Positions 1-8,145 of a stretch of 26,733 nt of DNA are shown here, piece by piece. Origin of the DNA: Caldifarciminota bacterium (GTDB lineage Bacteria > Hydrothermota > Hydrothermia > B15-G9 > WFZT01). Where the stretch lies: contig JALXCE010000058.1 in assembly GCA_026991055.1 (NCBI GenBank), positions 1 through 26,733 of the forward strand, in the 5' to 3' direction. Numbering within the stretch: the first letter of the stretch is position 1; each line of letters opens with the position of its first letter. The translations under genes were made by a program, and so were the position numbers. The notes beneath the pieces are model-generated. The model searched no databases. It was not told the origin of the DNA and was given only the letters and a program-made list of their open reading frames with translations.

Positions 1-774
1 AATATACGGACCACATCTGGACCTATAATCGAGAGGCCTGCTGACCTCGCTGGCATCATTACCAATTTGAATGAAGGCGATATTTTATTCATTGATGAAA
101 TTCATAGATTACCTCGAAACGTGGAGGAGTACCTCTATTCTGCAATGGAGGATTTCAGGATTGATATAGTTATTGATAAAGGCCCATCTGCTCAGTCTAT
201 TAAACTTTCTTTGCCTCCTTTCACTCTCGTGGGTGCGACCACGAGAGCCGGGATGCTAACTTCCCCTCTTCTTGCGAGGTTTGGCATCTCCATGAGGCTT
301 GATTACTATTCTTATGAGGAAATTAAGAGTATAGTTGAAAGGTCTGCGAGGATTCTTGGGGTGGAAATTACGGCTGATGGCGCGAGTGAGATAGCAAGGA
401 GGTCGAGAGGGACACCGAGGATTGCCAATAGATTACTAAGACGGGTAAGGGATTTTGCTCAGGTTAAGGGGGATGGTGTGATAAATAAGGAAATAGCCAA
501 ATACGCCCTGGACATGCTGGAGGTTGACGAAGCGGGATTGGATGACATGGACAAAAGGATACTGAAAACGATCATTGAAAAGTTCAATGGTGGCCCTGTG
601 GGAATCAAAACCCTGTCTATCTCCGTGGGAGAGGACATCGAAACCATAGAAGAGGTTTACGAACCCTATTTGATAAGGCAGGGCTTCATAAAGAGGACTC
701 CGAGAGGTAGAATAGCGACACCCAAGGCATACGAACACATGAAACTATACGGTAACGCGAACCTGCTTTTTTAA
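1..774 (+). CDS. ruvB: Holliday junction branch migration helicase RuvB (5' truncated)
   Basis: RuvB is the hexameric AAA+ motor that, with RuvA, drives branch migration of Holliday junctions during recombinational repair. The frame is open from the first base, so the gene begins outside the window; 257 residues are present of the roughly 335-340 usual for the family, and the Walker A region is missing for that reason. Visible in order: the stretch TSGP..ERPADLA typical of RuvB, Walker B LFIDEIHR (about residues 29-36 of the fragment), sensor 1 GATTRAG (78-84), the arginine-finger segment LLARFG (90-95), sensor 2 RGTPRIANRLLRR (about 136-148), and the C-terminal winged helix starting NGGPVGIKTLS. 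It is followed after 18 bp by the peptidase gene on the same strand, so the two may be cotranscribed. Identification is secure; the missing part is only a window-edge effect. Confidence 0.97.
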   Translation, partial: NIRTTSGPIIERPADLAGIITNLNEGDILFIDEIHRLPRNVEEYLYSAMEDFRIDIVIDKGPSAQSIKLSLPPFTLVGATTRAGMLTSPLLARFGISMRLDYYSYEEIKSIVERSARILGVEITADGASEIARRSRGTPRIANRLLRRVRDFAQVKGDGVINKEIAKYALDMLEVDEAGLDDMDKRILKTIIEKFNGGPVGIKTLSISVGEDIETIEEVYEPYLIRQGFIKRTPRGRIATPKAYEHMKLYGNANLLF

Positions 775-792
775 AAACGAAAGGAGGCGTAT

Positions 793-2763
793 ATGTCGTA
801 CAAAAAAATTATAAGTATTGAAGACCTATATAAATTAAAGTTTGTGTCTGACCCTCAAATCTCTCCTGATGGAAAGAGGATAGTTTTTGTCGTTGCCTCT
901 GCCCAGAAGTTCGAGGGTGGAAAAGAAGGTTACGTCTCGAAGCTCTGGATGGCTGATCTGGAGACCAACGAGGTGTACCAGTTCACCTTTGGCAGAGGCG
1001 TTGACTCAAATCCTCGCTGGTCAAAGGATGGTAGGTACATTCTCTTCCTGTCCAATAGAGACGACGAGAAGAGAGGACCACAGGTCTACATTATCCCATC
1101 CTTTGGAGGAGAGGCAAAGAGACTCACAAACTTTAAACACGGAGTGAGAAATCCCCAGTGGTCTCCACGAGGTAATAAGATTCTGTTTATTGCCTCGCCG
1201 GAAGAAGATGAAAGAAGGAAAGAGTACGACGTAAAAACTATAAACAGACTCTTTTACAAACTCGACGGACAGGGAATCTTTCCACCAAATAGATTTCACC
1301 TCTTTTACACGACTGTGACAGGTAGCCGCGAAAAGCAGGTTACCTCCGGCAATTTTGACGTCGAAGACGCAGCATGGTCACCTGATGGCAAGTACATTGC
1401 ATTCGTCTCAAATATTGAGAAAGACCAGGACTATACCTATGAGAGAAATATTTACCTGACCTCCTGGAAAGGTGGCAAAATCAAAAAGCTGACCGGAGTT
1501 AAATCTTACATCCAGGGACTTTCCTGGTCTCCAGATGGCACCAAACTCGCTTTCATTGCCTCTACACTGAAGAAGGGCTTTGCGTCCAATTGGGGGGTGT
1601 GGCTCTATACCATGGGAGAGAGAAAACCAGTTTATCTTACCGAGGATATTGATATTTCCGTAGGTAATGCAGTCAATAGCGATGCAAGATTTGCAGAGTC
1701 AGCACCTGGAATTGTCTGGTCACCTGATGGTAAAAAGCTTTATTTCCTGACTACGGATGGTCCCAATACCTACGTTATGGAGCTTGACATTGAGACGCGG
1801 GAGCTTAGGAGGGTTATCTACGGTGACCGTGTAATTGACAACTTCACACTTGACTCTTCAGGGAAAACCTTTGCTTTCGCTGCAATGGACCCGATAACAC
1901 CCAAAGAAGTTTATGTTGCAGAGGGTGACTGGGAGAAAAAGGTGACCAGCTTCAATGACGACCTCGTTGAAGAAACGCTGCTTGTTGACCCCGAACATTT
2001 TACTTTCAAGGCCTCTGACGGAAAGGAGATCGAAGGCTGGATAATGAAACCGCCCGATTTTGACGCCTCGAAGAAGTATCCAGTTATATTTGAAATTCAC
2101 GGTGGGCCAAGAACTGCTTACGGTAACGCATTCATGCACGAATTCCAGGTCCTCGCAGCAAAGGGATTCATTGTTGCGTATATCAATCCGCGCGGAAGTG
2201 CAGGATATGGAGAAGATTTTGCCTTCGAAATCGTCAAAAAGTATGGCGAAAGAGACTATCAGGACATTATGGAAGCTGTGGAATACATTGAAAAACTCCC
2301 CTATGTTGATCCTGAAAAAATCGGAGTTACAGGTGGCTCTTATGGTGGATACATGACCAACTGGATCATAACCCATACAGACAGATTTAAGGCGGCGGTC
2401 ACCCAGCGTTCTATTTCAAACTTTATCTCATTCTTCGGAACTTCTGATATAGGATATATTTTCACTACAGAAGAAATCGGCGGAACACCATGGAGAAAGT
2501 ACAGAAAGTACATCGAAAAGTCTCCACTGTTCCACGTGAATTATGTTAAAACCCCAATTTTGATCATCCATTCTGAAAATGATTTAAGATGCCCGATTGG
2601 TCAGGCTGAAGAATTTTACACTGCCCTGAAATATCTGAAGAAAGAGGTCGAATTTGTGAGGTATCCAGGGGAGACCCATGAACTTTCAAGAAGCGGAAGG
2701 CCTGACCACAGGGTTGATAGACTGGAGAGGATAGCGAAATGGTTTGAAAAATACCTTAAATAG
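793..2763 (+). CDS. S9-family serine peptidase (acylaminoacyl/dipeptidyl peptidase type)
   Basis: A 656-residue prolyl-oligopeptidase-clan peptidase, expected to trim acylated or short peptides in the cytoplasm; no signal peptide is seen. The N-terminal two thirds is a beta-propeller of TolB/PD40-type blades, recognisable by repeated WSPDGKYIAFVSN-like strands (for example around residues 17, 75, 115, 196, 242 and 308). The C-terminal alpha/beta hydrolase carries HGGPR (oxyanion region), the nucleophile elbow GGSYGG with Ser516, Asp597 in SENDLRCP and His629 in GETHELSRSGR, a complete catalytic triad. Length matches bacterial and archaeal acylaminoacyl peptidases (about 600-680). The start is supported by AAAGGAGG five bases before ATG. 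The acyl-CoA ligase follows after 8 bp, with its ribosome site overlapping this stop codon, so translation is probably coupled. The exact substrate (acylaminoacyl, dipeptidyl or oligopeptide) cannot be told from sequence. Confidence 0.93.
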   Translation: MSYKKIISIEDLYKLKFVSDPQISPDGKRIVFVVASAQKFEGGKEGYVSKLWMADLETNEVYQFTFGRGVDSNPRWSKDGRYILFLSNRDDEKRGPQVYIIPSFGGEAKRLTNFKHGVRNPQWSPRGNKILFIASPEEDERRKEYDVKTINRLFYKLDGQGIFPPNRFHLFYTTVTGSREKQVTSGNFDVEDAAWSPDGKYIAFVSNIEKDQDYTYERNIYLTSWKGGKIKKLTGVKSYIQGLSWSPDGTKLAFIASTLKKGFASNWGVWLYTMGERKPVYLTEDIDISVGNAVNSDARFAESAPGIVWSPDGKKLYFLTTDGPNTYVMELDIETRELRRVIYGDRVIDNFTLDSSGKTFAFAAMDPITPKEVYVAEGDWEKKVTSFNDDLVEETLLVDPEHFTFKASDGKEIEGWIMKPPDFDASKKYPVIFEIHGGPRTAYGNAFMHEFQVLAAKGFIVAYINPRGSAGYGEDFAFEIVKKYGERDYQDIMEAVEYIEKLPYVDPEKIGVTGGSYGGYMTNWIITHTDRFKAAVTQRSISNFISFFGTSDIGYIFTTEEIGGTPWRKYRKYIEKSPLFHVNYVKTPILIIHSENDLRCPIGQAEEFYTALKYLKKEVEFVRYPGETHELSRSGRPDHRVDRLERIAKWFEKYLK

Positions 2764-2771
2764 GAGGCAGT

Positions 2772-4484
2772 ATGAAGTTCCCAACAGTAAGAGAGGGGCT
2801 CGGGTGGATGACCATACCCGAGATGACCCAGAGAAGTGGTACTATTTACAAAGATGAGATCGCACTACAAATGAGGAGGGGGAAAGATTGGGTTAAATTC
2901 ACCTATGGCGAGATGTTCGATAGAGTAAAGCGGACTGCCGGGTATCTGAAGAAAAAGGGGATCAAGAAAGGTGATAAGGTTTCGGTTCTTGGCGAGAATA
3001 GGCCAGAGTGGGCGATATCTTATCTTGCAATAGCCTGGGCGGGTGCAACAATTGTCCCCCTTGATGCGAGATTAAGTGTTTCAGAGATGCGGCATATCAT
3101 GGATGATGCTGAAGTCAAGCTACTAATCGCATCTAAAGGCTATAAAGATGACATTCTTGAAGTGAAAGACGATATCCCATCCCTCGAAACAGTTGTTTGT
3201 ATGGACGAGGATGATGTATGCGATAATCTACCGGAAATCTGGGGAAAATACGAGCCCCTCGAGGAACTTCCAGACATTACACTCGATGATCTTGCGGTTA
3301 TTCTCTATACCTCAGGAACAACGGGTACTTCCAAGGGAGTTATGCTGACGCACAAGAACATCATGTCCAACGTGGATAGTATTTACCAGTTGATTTTCTA
3401 TGGGCCCGGAGACACATTCTTTTCGATATTGCCGCTTCACCATGTATTTGAAGCCACCGCTGGTTTCCTTTCACCACTTTACGGAGGAGCAAGGATTGTT
3501 TATGCACGATCGCTAAAACCTAATGAGATGCGCGAAGATATGTACGCCACCAAGCCTACGATTTTCCTTGTAGTTCCTCTGCTTCTTGAAAAAATTGTCA
3601 ATGCTATTCACAGGGAGCTAAGAAAGGCACCTAAGTTCAAGAAAGGACTTTTTAAGGGACTCAAAGGCCTTGCAAAAATAACCGGAAAGAAGGGACGCGA
3701 CGTGCTTTTCCGTTCAATTCGCGAAAAGACGGGAATGGGATATGCCAGATACATCATTTCTGGTGGTGCGGCGCTACCTGAATGGGTTTCAAAAGAGATG
3801 GAAGAGCTGGGATTTCCTGTCTTACAGGGCTATGGACTTTCAGAAACAGCTCCCGTCTTGACCGTCAATCCTCCATGCTGCCCGAGAAATAAGTCTGCAG
3901 GCCTGCCCATTCCAAACGTAGAAATTAAGATACTTGATCCAAATGAAGAGGGAGTGGGTGAGATTGGAGCAAAGGGCCCCAACGTGATGCCCGGGTACTA
4001 CAAAAAACCTGAGGAGACGAAAAAAGTATTCACCCCTGATGGCTGGTTTAAAACCGGAGACCTCGGCTACCTTGACAAAGATGGCTATCTCTACATCACA
4101 GGAAGGGCAAAATCCGTAATAGTAACGAAAGGGGGAAAGAATATTTACCCTGAAGAGGTTGAAGGGGTTCTATCCCAGTCTCCTTATATTGAGGAGATAC
4201 TGGTGCTGCAAGGAGTAAACCCTAAAACAGGTACCGAGGAGATTCAGGCGATTGTCTATCCTAATTACGACAACGTTGATAAATATTTCAAGGAAAAAGG
4301 AATAACCGAACCCACCGAGGATGATGTTTACAACCTGATAAAAAGAGAAATTGACGAATATTCAAAGCAACTTGCCGACTACAAACGGCCAAAGAGATTT
4401 ACCCTGAGGGATGAACCTTTCCCGAAAACTACGACCAACAAGATAAAAAGATACCTCTTCCAGAAAAAAGCGATGGAACTGTAA
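2772..4484 (+). CDS. Long-chain fatty acid-CoA ligase (AMP-forming)
   Basis: An ANL-superfamily adenylating enzyme of 570 residues that activates a carboxylic acid with ATP, most likely a fatty acid, and transfers it to CoA. The phosphate-binding loop YTSGTTGTSKG begins at residue 179; the A5 region reads GYGLSETAP, A7 is GWFKTGDLGYLDKDGYLYITGR, and the C-terminal catalytic lysine region is TTTNKIKRYLF. The long insert (about residues 275-320, KAPKFKKGLFKGLKGLAKITGKKGRD) and the early FHSILPLHHVFE-type segment are typical of long-chain ligases of the FadD/FAA type rather than acetyl-CoA synthetases. A GGAGG site spans the preceding stop codon. It closes the rightward ruvB-peptidase-ligase run; only 119 bp separate it from the convergent hisD, and no convincing terminator is seen there. 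Chain-length preference is not readable. It might supply acyl-CoA for beta-oxidation or for lipid synthesis. Confidence 0.92.
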   Translation: MKFPTVREGLGWMTIPEMTQRSGTIYKDEIALQMRRGKDWVKFTYGEMFDRVKRTAGYLKKKGIKKGDKVSVLGENRPEWAISYLAIAWAGATIVPLDARLSVSEMRHIMDDAEVKLLIASKGYKDDILEVKDDIPSLETVVCMDEDDVCDNLPEIWGKYEPLEELPDITLDDLAVILYTSGTTGTSKGVMLTHKNIMSNVDSIYQLIFYGPGDTFFSILPLHHVFEATAGFLSPLYGGARIVYARSLKPNEMREDMYATKPTIFLVVPLLLEKIVNAIHRELRKAPKFKKGLFKGLKGLAKITGKKGRDVLFRSIREKTGMGYARYIISGGAALPEWVSKEMEELGFPVLQGYGLSETAPVLTVNPPCCPRNKSAGLPIPNVEIKILDPNEEGVGEIGAKGPNVMPGYYKKPEETKKVFTPDGWFKTGDLGYLDKDGYLYITGRAKSVIVTKGGKNIYPEEVEGVLSQSPYIEEILVLQGVNPKTGTEEIQAIVYPNYDNVDKYFKEKGITEPTEDDVYNLIKREIDEYSKQLADYKRPKRFTLRDEPFPKTTTNKIKRYLFQKKAMEL

Positions 4485-4603
4485 GAGCCCGGAAAGGTGG
4501 TTTAAAAACTCTGTCTGTGAAGCGCTCATCGTGAGGTTTGCTAACGTGAGTATGAATTAACAAAACTTCAGGCAATTACAACTTCAAGTTTTTGATGCAA
4601 TAG

Positions 4604-5875
4604 TTACCTGGATTCCTTTAGCTTTTTCTCTCTCACTTTTACTGATTGGGCGTGGAATGTGAGGGATTCAAGCTCGGCGAGTCTCACGGCAAGGGGGGCA
4701 ATTTTCTCAAAACCCTCGGGATGGACCTCTAAAATTGACTGGATTTTTAAAAAATCCTTCACATGCAAACCACCTGTAAACCGTGCACTTCCGTTTGTGG
4801 GTAAAACGTGGTTGACCCCTGCGGAGTAATCCCCAAGGGCTTCGGCACTCAATTCACCCACAAATAATGTTCCGAAATTGTCCACCATTTCAACGTATCT
4901 ATCGGGGAATTTTACCTGGAGCTCAAGATGCTCAGGCGCCACCTCTTTTGCTATTTCAATTGCCTCCTCAATCGACTCTGCTAAAATGAAAGCTCCATTT
5001 TTCTCAACTGATTCTCGTGCGACTTCGTTACCAGTTTCTTTGATGTTTTTCTCGACAGTCTTTATAGTTTCTTCAAGCACTTCTCGTGAATTGGAAATAA
5101 GCATGGGTCTGGCATACACATCATGCTCTGCCTGAGCAAGCAAATCGTGGGCAAGTATCTCTGGATCAGCCATTTCATCGGCTATTATCAAAACCTCTGT
5201 AGGACCGGCAATGAAGTCAATTCCAACCCGCCCCGAGACCTCTTTCTTTGCAACTGCAGTATAAATATTTCCCGGCCCAACGACTTTATCCACTCTCGGA
5301 ACACTCTCCGTCCCGAATGCAAGGGCAGCAATGGCCTGAGCCCCACCAACAAGAAAAATACTTTTTACCCCAAGAAGCTGGGCAACATGAAGAATATACG
5401 GGTTAACACCTCCATCATAGGATGGAGGTGTGGCAACATAAATTTCATTAACACCTGCTACACTCGCTGGTACTCCACACATCATCAGAGTGGAAATAAG
5501 CGGATATCTGCCTCCGGGAACATAAATCCCCACCCTCTCAATGGGTCTTATCCTCTGCCTCACCCTTACACCCGGCACAACTTCCATGACAAAATTCGTC
5601 AGTGATCCCTTCTGAGCTCTTGCAACGTTGGTAATATTCTCCATTACCTTCTCAATAACTTTCCTGTCGTCATCCGGGATTTCAACCTCAATTTCTGCAG
5701 GATTAATGGAAATTTTATCCAGTCTTACGCGGTCAAATTTCTCAGTAAATTCAATTAGAGCTTCATCACCACGGGCTTTCACATCGATCAAAATTTCCCT
5801 TACCCTATCAATTATTTCTGGGGGTATTTCATGAGCTTTCTCTGGTTTAAAATCTTTTGCCCTGATTATTTCCAT
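4604..5875 (-). CDS. hisD: Histidinol dehydrogenase
   Basis: HisD performs the last two steps of histidine synthesis, oxidising L-histidinol through histidinal to histidine with two NAD+. The 423-residue length is normal. The zinc ligands known from the E. coli enzyme have clear counterparts: Gln248 and His251 in AQAEHD, Asp349 in GDYSAGVNH and His408 in LTFHAQS. The acid/base pair Glu315-His316 sits in APEHLELQ, and the NAD-binding stretch IYVPGGRYPL is near residue 117. Its ATG lies 10 bp inside the 3' end of the hisA-hisI-hisE gene, so the two are translationally coupled, and it is the last gene of the leftward operon hisF > hisA-hisI-hisE > hisD. The remaining genes of the pathway (hisG, hisB, hisC, hisH) are not in the window. 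Confidence 0.97.
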   Translation of the reverse strand: MEIIRAKDFKPEKAHEIPPEIIDRVREILIDVKARGDEALIEFTEKFDRVRLDKISINPAEIEVEIPDDDRKVIEKVMENITNVARAQKGSLTNFVMEVVPGVRVRQRIRPIERVGIYVPGGRYPLISTLMMCGVPASVAGVNEIYVATPPSYDGGVNPYILHVAQLLGVKSIFLVGGAQAIAALAFGTESVPRVDKVVGPGNIYTAVAKKEVSGRVGIDFIAGPTEVLIIADEMADPEILAHDLLAQAEHDVYARPMLISNSREVLEETIKTVEKNIKETGNEVARESVEKNGAFILAESIEEAIEIAKEVAPEHLELQVKFPDRYVEMVDNFGTLFVGELSAEALGDYSAGVNHVLPTNGSARFTGGLHVKDFLKIQSILEVHPEGFEKIAPLAVRLAELESLTFHAQSVKVREKKLKESR

Positions 5876-7110
5876 TTTCTCCTCCTGAGTTCCCAGAGCA
5901 CGTCATCAATGGTAACCCCTTCCCTTGCCAGCAAAACGGTAAGAAAATAAAGCACATCTGCTGCCTCCCATATGACCTCATCTTTTCCTCTGGCCTCGAT
6001 AACTTCGTTAACTTCCTCAAATAGCTTCTCACGCACCTTTTTATCGTCAAGTGTCGCCGTATACGAGCCTGGTTTTGGATTTTCAAACCTGTCCTTAATA
6101 ATTTCGTAAAGTTCATAGAGACTGAACCTTCTATCTCCAAAGCAGGAATAACTCCCAAGATGGCATGCAACTCCCTTTTGCTTCACCGTTGCAAGAATGG
6201 TATCCCTGTCACAGTCGGCTCGCATTTTCATTAAAAACTGAAAATTTCCGGACGTTTCACCCTTCATCCAGAGCTTGTTCCTCGAGCGGCTGAAATACCA
6301 CATTTTCCCTGTTTCAAAGGCCTTTTTGAGGGATTCTTTGTTGCTGTAAGCAAGGGTGAGAACCTGTCCGCTCTCATCCTGTGTGATTGTCGGCAAGAGC
6401 TCAGTTTTCCAGTTCAGAAGCTCGATAAATGCCGTCTTAAGGTCAATTTTCCCCGTATAAATCGCCATCCCCACCTGTGCATCCACATCGTATTTTTTAA
6501 GTTCCATCAGGTCATTTAAATCCCTCACACCACCTGCCACCGTTATGCGAGCCTTTGTCGAATTTCGAAGTTTTTCTATCTTTTCAAAGTTCAGGCCTTC
6601 AAGTGAGCCCTCTCTGTCTATGTCAGTGAATAAATATTCAGATGCGAAACGTTCCAGATTGGCTGCTGTTTCATAAACATTGAGGCCGGTGGGTTCCTTC
6701 CACCCTTTTGTGTAAATTTCATCACCGCGAACATCGATGGCAATCATGGTTTTATACCAGCCGATAGCTTTGTTTAACTCCTTTAAAAATTCAAAATTTA
6801 TCCTGCCTTCTTCGAAGACTTTTGAACTAACAATAATCTTCTTGGCACCATAGGAAGCGAGCAATTTCGCCTTCTCAACTGATCTAACACCTCCACCAAC
6901 TCGGCACTCGGCAATTTTGCAAATCTCTTTAATTAGCTCTAAGTTGTCACCTTTCCCCATCGCGGCATCAAGGTCAATTACAGCGATCTCCCCGTAACGA
7001 TCAAACTCCCTTGCGAGTTCTAAGGGATTATCTTTCTCGATAACCAGCTCCTCTCCGCCACGCAGCTGAACAGCCTTACCATTCATAATGTCAATTGAGG
7101 GTATGACCAT
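5866..7110 (-). CDS. hisA-hisI-hisE: Triple fusion HisA-HisI-HisE: ProFAR isomerase / PR-AMP cyclohydrolase / PR-ATP pyrophosphohydrolase
   Basis: One 414-residue polypeptide joins three enzymes catalysing consecutive steps of histidine synthesis, fused in reverse order of action. Residues 1 to about 233 are HisA, a (beta/alpha)8 barrel with Asp7 (PSIDIMNGKAVQL), Asp126 (IAIDVRGDEIYTKGW), DIDREGS at 163-169 and phosphate loops VGGGVR and VAGGVR. Residues about 238-325 are HisI, with TQDESGQVLTLAY, the magnesium motif DCDRD (299-303) and zinc cysteines Cys300, Cys316 and Cys323 in the ACH and SCF contexts. Residues about 331-414 are HisE, an all-helical MazG-like domain with EKLFEEVNEVIEA and WEAADVLYFLTVLLA. 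The reading frame is continuous, every domain keeps its active-site residues, and the linkers are short. AAAGGAG precedes the ATG by about 10 bases. The gene overlaps hisF by 28 bp and hisD by 10 bp. HisIE fusions are common; a HisA-HisIE fusion is unusual to my knowledge. Confidence 0.95.
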   Translation of the reverse strand: MVIPSIDIMNGKAVQLRGGEELVIEKDNPLELAREFDRYGEIAVIDLDAAMGKGDNLELIKEICKIAECRVGGGVRSVEKAKLLASYGAKKIIVSSKVFEEGRINFEFLKELNKAIGWYKTMIAIDVRGDEIYTKGWKEPTGLNVYETAANLERFASEYLFTDIDREGSLEGLNFEKIEKLRNSTKARITVAGGVRDLNDLMELKKYDVDAQVGMAIYTGKIDLKTAFIELLNWKTELLPTITQDESGQVLTLAYSNKESLKKAFETGKMWYFSRSRNKLWMKGETSGNFQFLMKMRADCDRDTILATVKQKGVACHLGSYSCFGDRRFSLYELYEIIKDRFENPKPGSYTATLDDKKVREKLFEEVNEVIEARGKDEVIWEAADVLYFLTVLLAREGVTIDDVLWELRRRKWK

Positions 7111-7859
7111 CTCACTTCAACTCCTTTCTCCTTTAAAAATTTTTTGATTTCACGAATTGAAAACTTTCCGAAGTGGACAATGGATGCGACAAGAGCAGCA
7201 TCGGCCTTGCCTTTATCTAAAACCTCATAGATTTGCTCCAATGTACCTGCCCCACCGGAAGCTATGACAGGAATCCCAACAGATTCGGAAACTGCCCGTG
7301 TAAGCTCAATATCATAGCCACTCTGTGTCCCATCGGCATCAATGGAGTTTAGAAGGATTTCGCCAGCTCCGAGCTTTTCTCCCTCTTTCGCCCATTTAAT
7401 TGCATCGATCCCTGTATCAAAGCGGCCTCCATGCGAAAATGCATGCCAGGAATTCCCGACCCTCCTGGCATCTATTGAAAGGACAACGGACTGCGAGCCA
7501 AAAATTTCACTTGCTTCACGGAGAAGCTCTGGATTTTGAAGGGCTGCTGTACATATTGAAACCTTGTCAGCACCGGCAAGAAGTATCCTACGGATATCCT
7601 CGATGGTCTTTACACCTCCACCAACCGAAAATGGGATAAAAACCTGATTAGAAACCTTACGAACAAGCTCAACTATGGTGGCCCTGGATTCGTATGAAGC
7701 CATAATGTCCAGAAAACAAAGCTCATCTGCTCCATCGTCGTTATACTTCTTTGCAAGCTCCACAGGATCGCCAACTTCGCGCAATCCCTGGAATCTTACA
7801 CCTTTGACCACTTTCCCATCTTTAATATCAAGACAGGGGATAATCCTCTTTGCGAGCAT
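7083..7859 (-). CDS. hisF: Imidazole glycerol phosphate synthase cyclase subunit
   Basis: HisF uses ammonia supplied by the glutaminase HisH to turn PRFAR into imidazole glycerol phosphate and AICAR. At 258 residues it has the family's usual length (about 250-258). Both catalytic aspartates fall at the canonical numbers: Asp11 in IPCLDIKDGKVVKG and Asp130 in LSIDARRV. The phosphate-binding loops FSVGGGVKT and IASGGAGT are intact, and the half-barrel duplication is visible. It is the first gene of the leftward his operon and overlaps hisA-hisI-hisE by 28 bp. There is no Shine-Dalgarno sequence before its ATG; instead a perfect TATAAT lies six bases upstream, which would put the transcription start on the A of ATG (leaderless mRNA). 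No hisH is seen nearby, so the glutaminase partner must be encoded elsewhere. Confidence 0.97.
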   Translation of the reverse strand: MLAKRIIPCLDIKDGKVVKGVRFQGLREVGDPVELAKKYNDDGADELCFLDIMASYESRATIVELVRKVSNQVFIPFSVGGGVKTIEDIRRILLAGADKVSICTAALQNPELLREASEIFGSQSVVLSIDARRVGNSWHAFSHGGRFDTGIDAIKWAKEGEKLGAGEILLNSIDADGTQSGYDIELTRAVSESVGIPVIASGGAGTLEQIYEVLDKGKADAALVASIVHFGKFSIREIKKFLKEKGVEVRWSYPQLTL

Positions 7860-7865
7860 TGCATA

Positions 7866-7871
7866 ATTATA
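7866..7871 (-). promoter_or_regulatory. -10 element of the his operon promoter (leaderless hisF)
   Basis: On the minus strand TATAAT is followed by exactly six bases and then the hisF ATG. The -35 at a 17-base spacing (TGCATT, 7889-7894) is weak, so an activator or another start may contribute. Position and perfect -10 are seen; transcription start at the A of ATG is inferred. Confidence 0.55.
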
Positions 7872-7893
7872 AAGTCAACTCGCAAAACAATGC

Positions 7894-7953
7894 AGACCCC
7901 GGAATAGGTTTATTATTCCTGAGTAGTATATTTTGAATTCACCCACCGGGTCT
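7894..7953. other. Structured segment upstream of the his promoter
   Basis: AGACCC (7894-7899) can pair with GGGTCT (7948-7953), enclosing a smaller hairpin GGAATA (7901-7906) with TATTCC (7914-7919). If a second promoter lies further upstream this would be in the his leader; otherwise it may be a protein-binding site. No T-box or His-rich leader peptide was recognised. The stems are only six pairs each, so chance is possible. Confidence 0.25.
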
Positions 7954-7975
7954 AAATCAGAACTCTTTATAATCT

Positions 7976-8097
7976 GAGTCTGTCCAAAAAATTCAAACCT
8001 TTGAATTTTAAAGAAAAATTTGCCCCCACCTTATTTCTCCCCCCACGCACTCTGTACGTGGGGGGAGGATAGGAAGGGAGAATTTTCGGACAGGCTC
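7976..8097. repeat. Fold-back, MITE-like inverted-repeat element
   Basis: The ends GAGTCTGTCCAAAAAATTC (7976-7994) and GAATTTTCGGACAGGCTC (8080-8097) are imperfect inverted repeats. Moving inward, the arms stay related (left CCCACCTTATTTCTCCCCCC against the complement of right GGGGGGAGGATAGGAAGGG) and meet in a stem CCCCCCACG (8039-8047) / CGTGGGGGG (8057-8065). The left arm carries about 25 extra bases that hold their own palindrome. No transposase and no clear target-site duplication are visible. It lies in the divergent region between the his operon and the KaiC-like cassette, just upstream of the latter's promoter. It may be a non-autonomous transposable relic or a structured regulatory element. 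Confidence 0.6.
7988..8009. repeat. Perfect 10-bp palindrome, operator-like
   Basis: AAAATTCAAA-CC-TTTGAATTTT is a perfect 10+10 bp inverted repeat with a two-base centre, sitting within the extra segment of the left arm of the fold-back element, 137 bp before the KaiC-like start and 128 bp upstream of hisF. The shape suits a dimeric repressor site, but no regulator can be named. Confidence 0.4.
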
Positions 8098-8106
8098 TTC
8101 AAAATC

Positions 8107-8135
8107 TTGACAATGGGCGGTGTGATTTTTATTAA
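8107..8135 (+). promoter_or_regulatory. Promoter of the KaiC-like cassette
   Basis: TTGACA (8107-8112), a 17-base spacer and TATTAA (8130-8135) form a near-consensus housekeeping promoter. The expected start of transcription, around 8142, is only about four bases before the ATG at 8146, which has no ribosome binding site, so a leaderless or nearly leaderless message is inferred. Confidence 0.6.
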
Positions 8136-8145
8136 TAATATCGCT

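Noticed and set aside
1858..2376. Long antisense frame inside the S9 peptidase gene, and similar frames opposite other genes
   Set aside because: Translations lack protein-like composition or motifs and mirror the codon structure of the well-identified genes on the opposite strand.
4562..4592. AAAACTT/AAGTTTT repeat between the acyl-CoA ligase and hisD as a terminator
   Set aside because: Only seven A+T-rich pairs with a long loop, expected by chance in this composition.
7860..7975. T-box or histidine leader-peptide attenuator upstream of hisF
   Set aside because: No T-box core (the conserved GGUGG-NACCGCG pairing), no run of His codons and no terminator before hisF; the TATAAT position instead suggests a leaderless transcript.
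8020..8145. In-frame upstream extension of the KaiC-like gene to 8020 or to ATG 8113
   Set aside because: The extension would translate the fold-back element and the promoter TTGACA-N17-TATTAA, gives a low-complexity Pro/His/Cys start, and no ribosome site precedes either codon. ATG 8146 fits the family start better.
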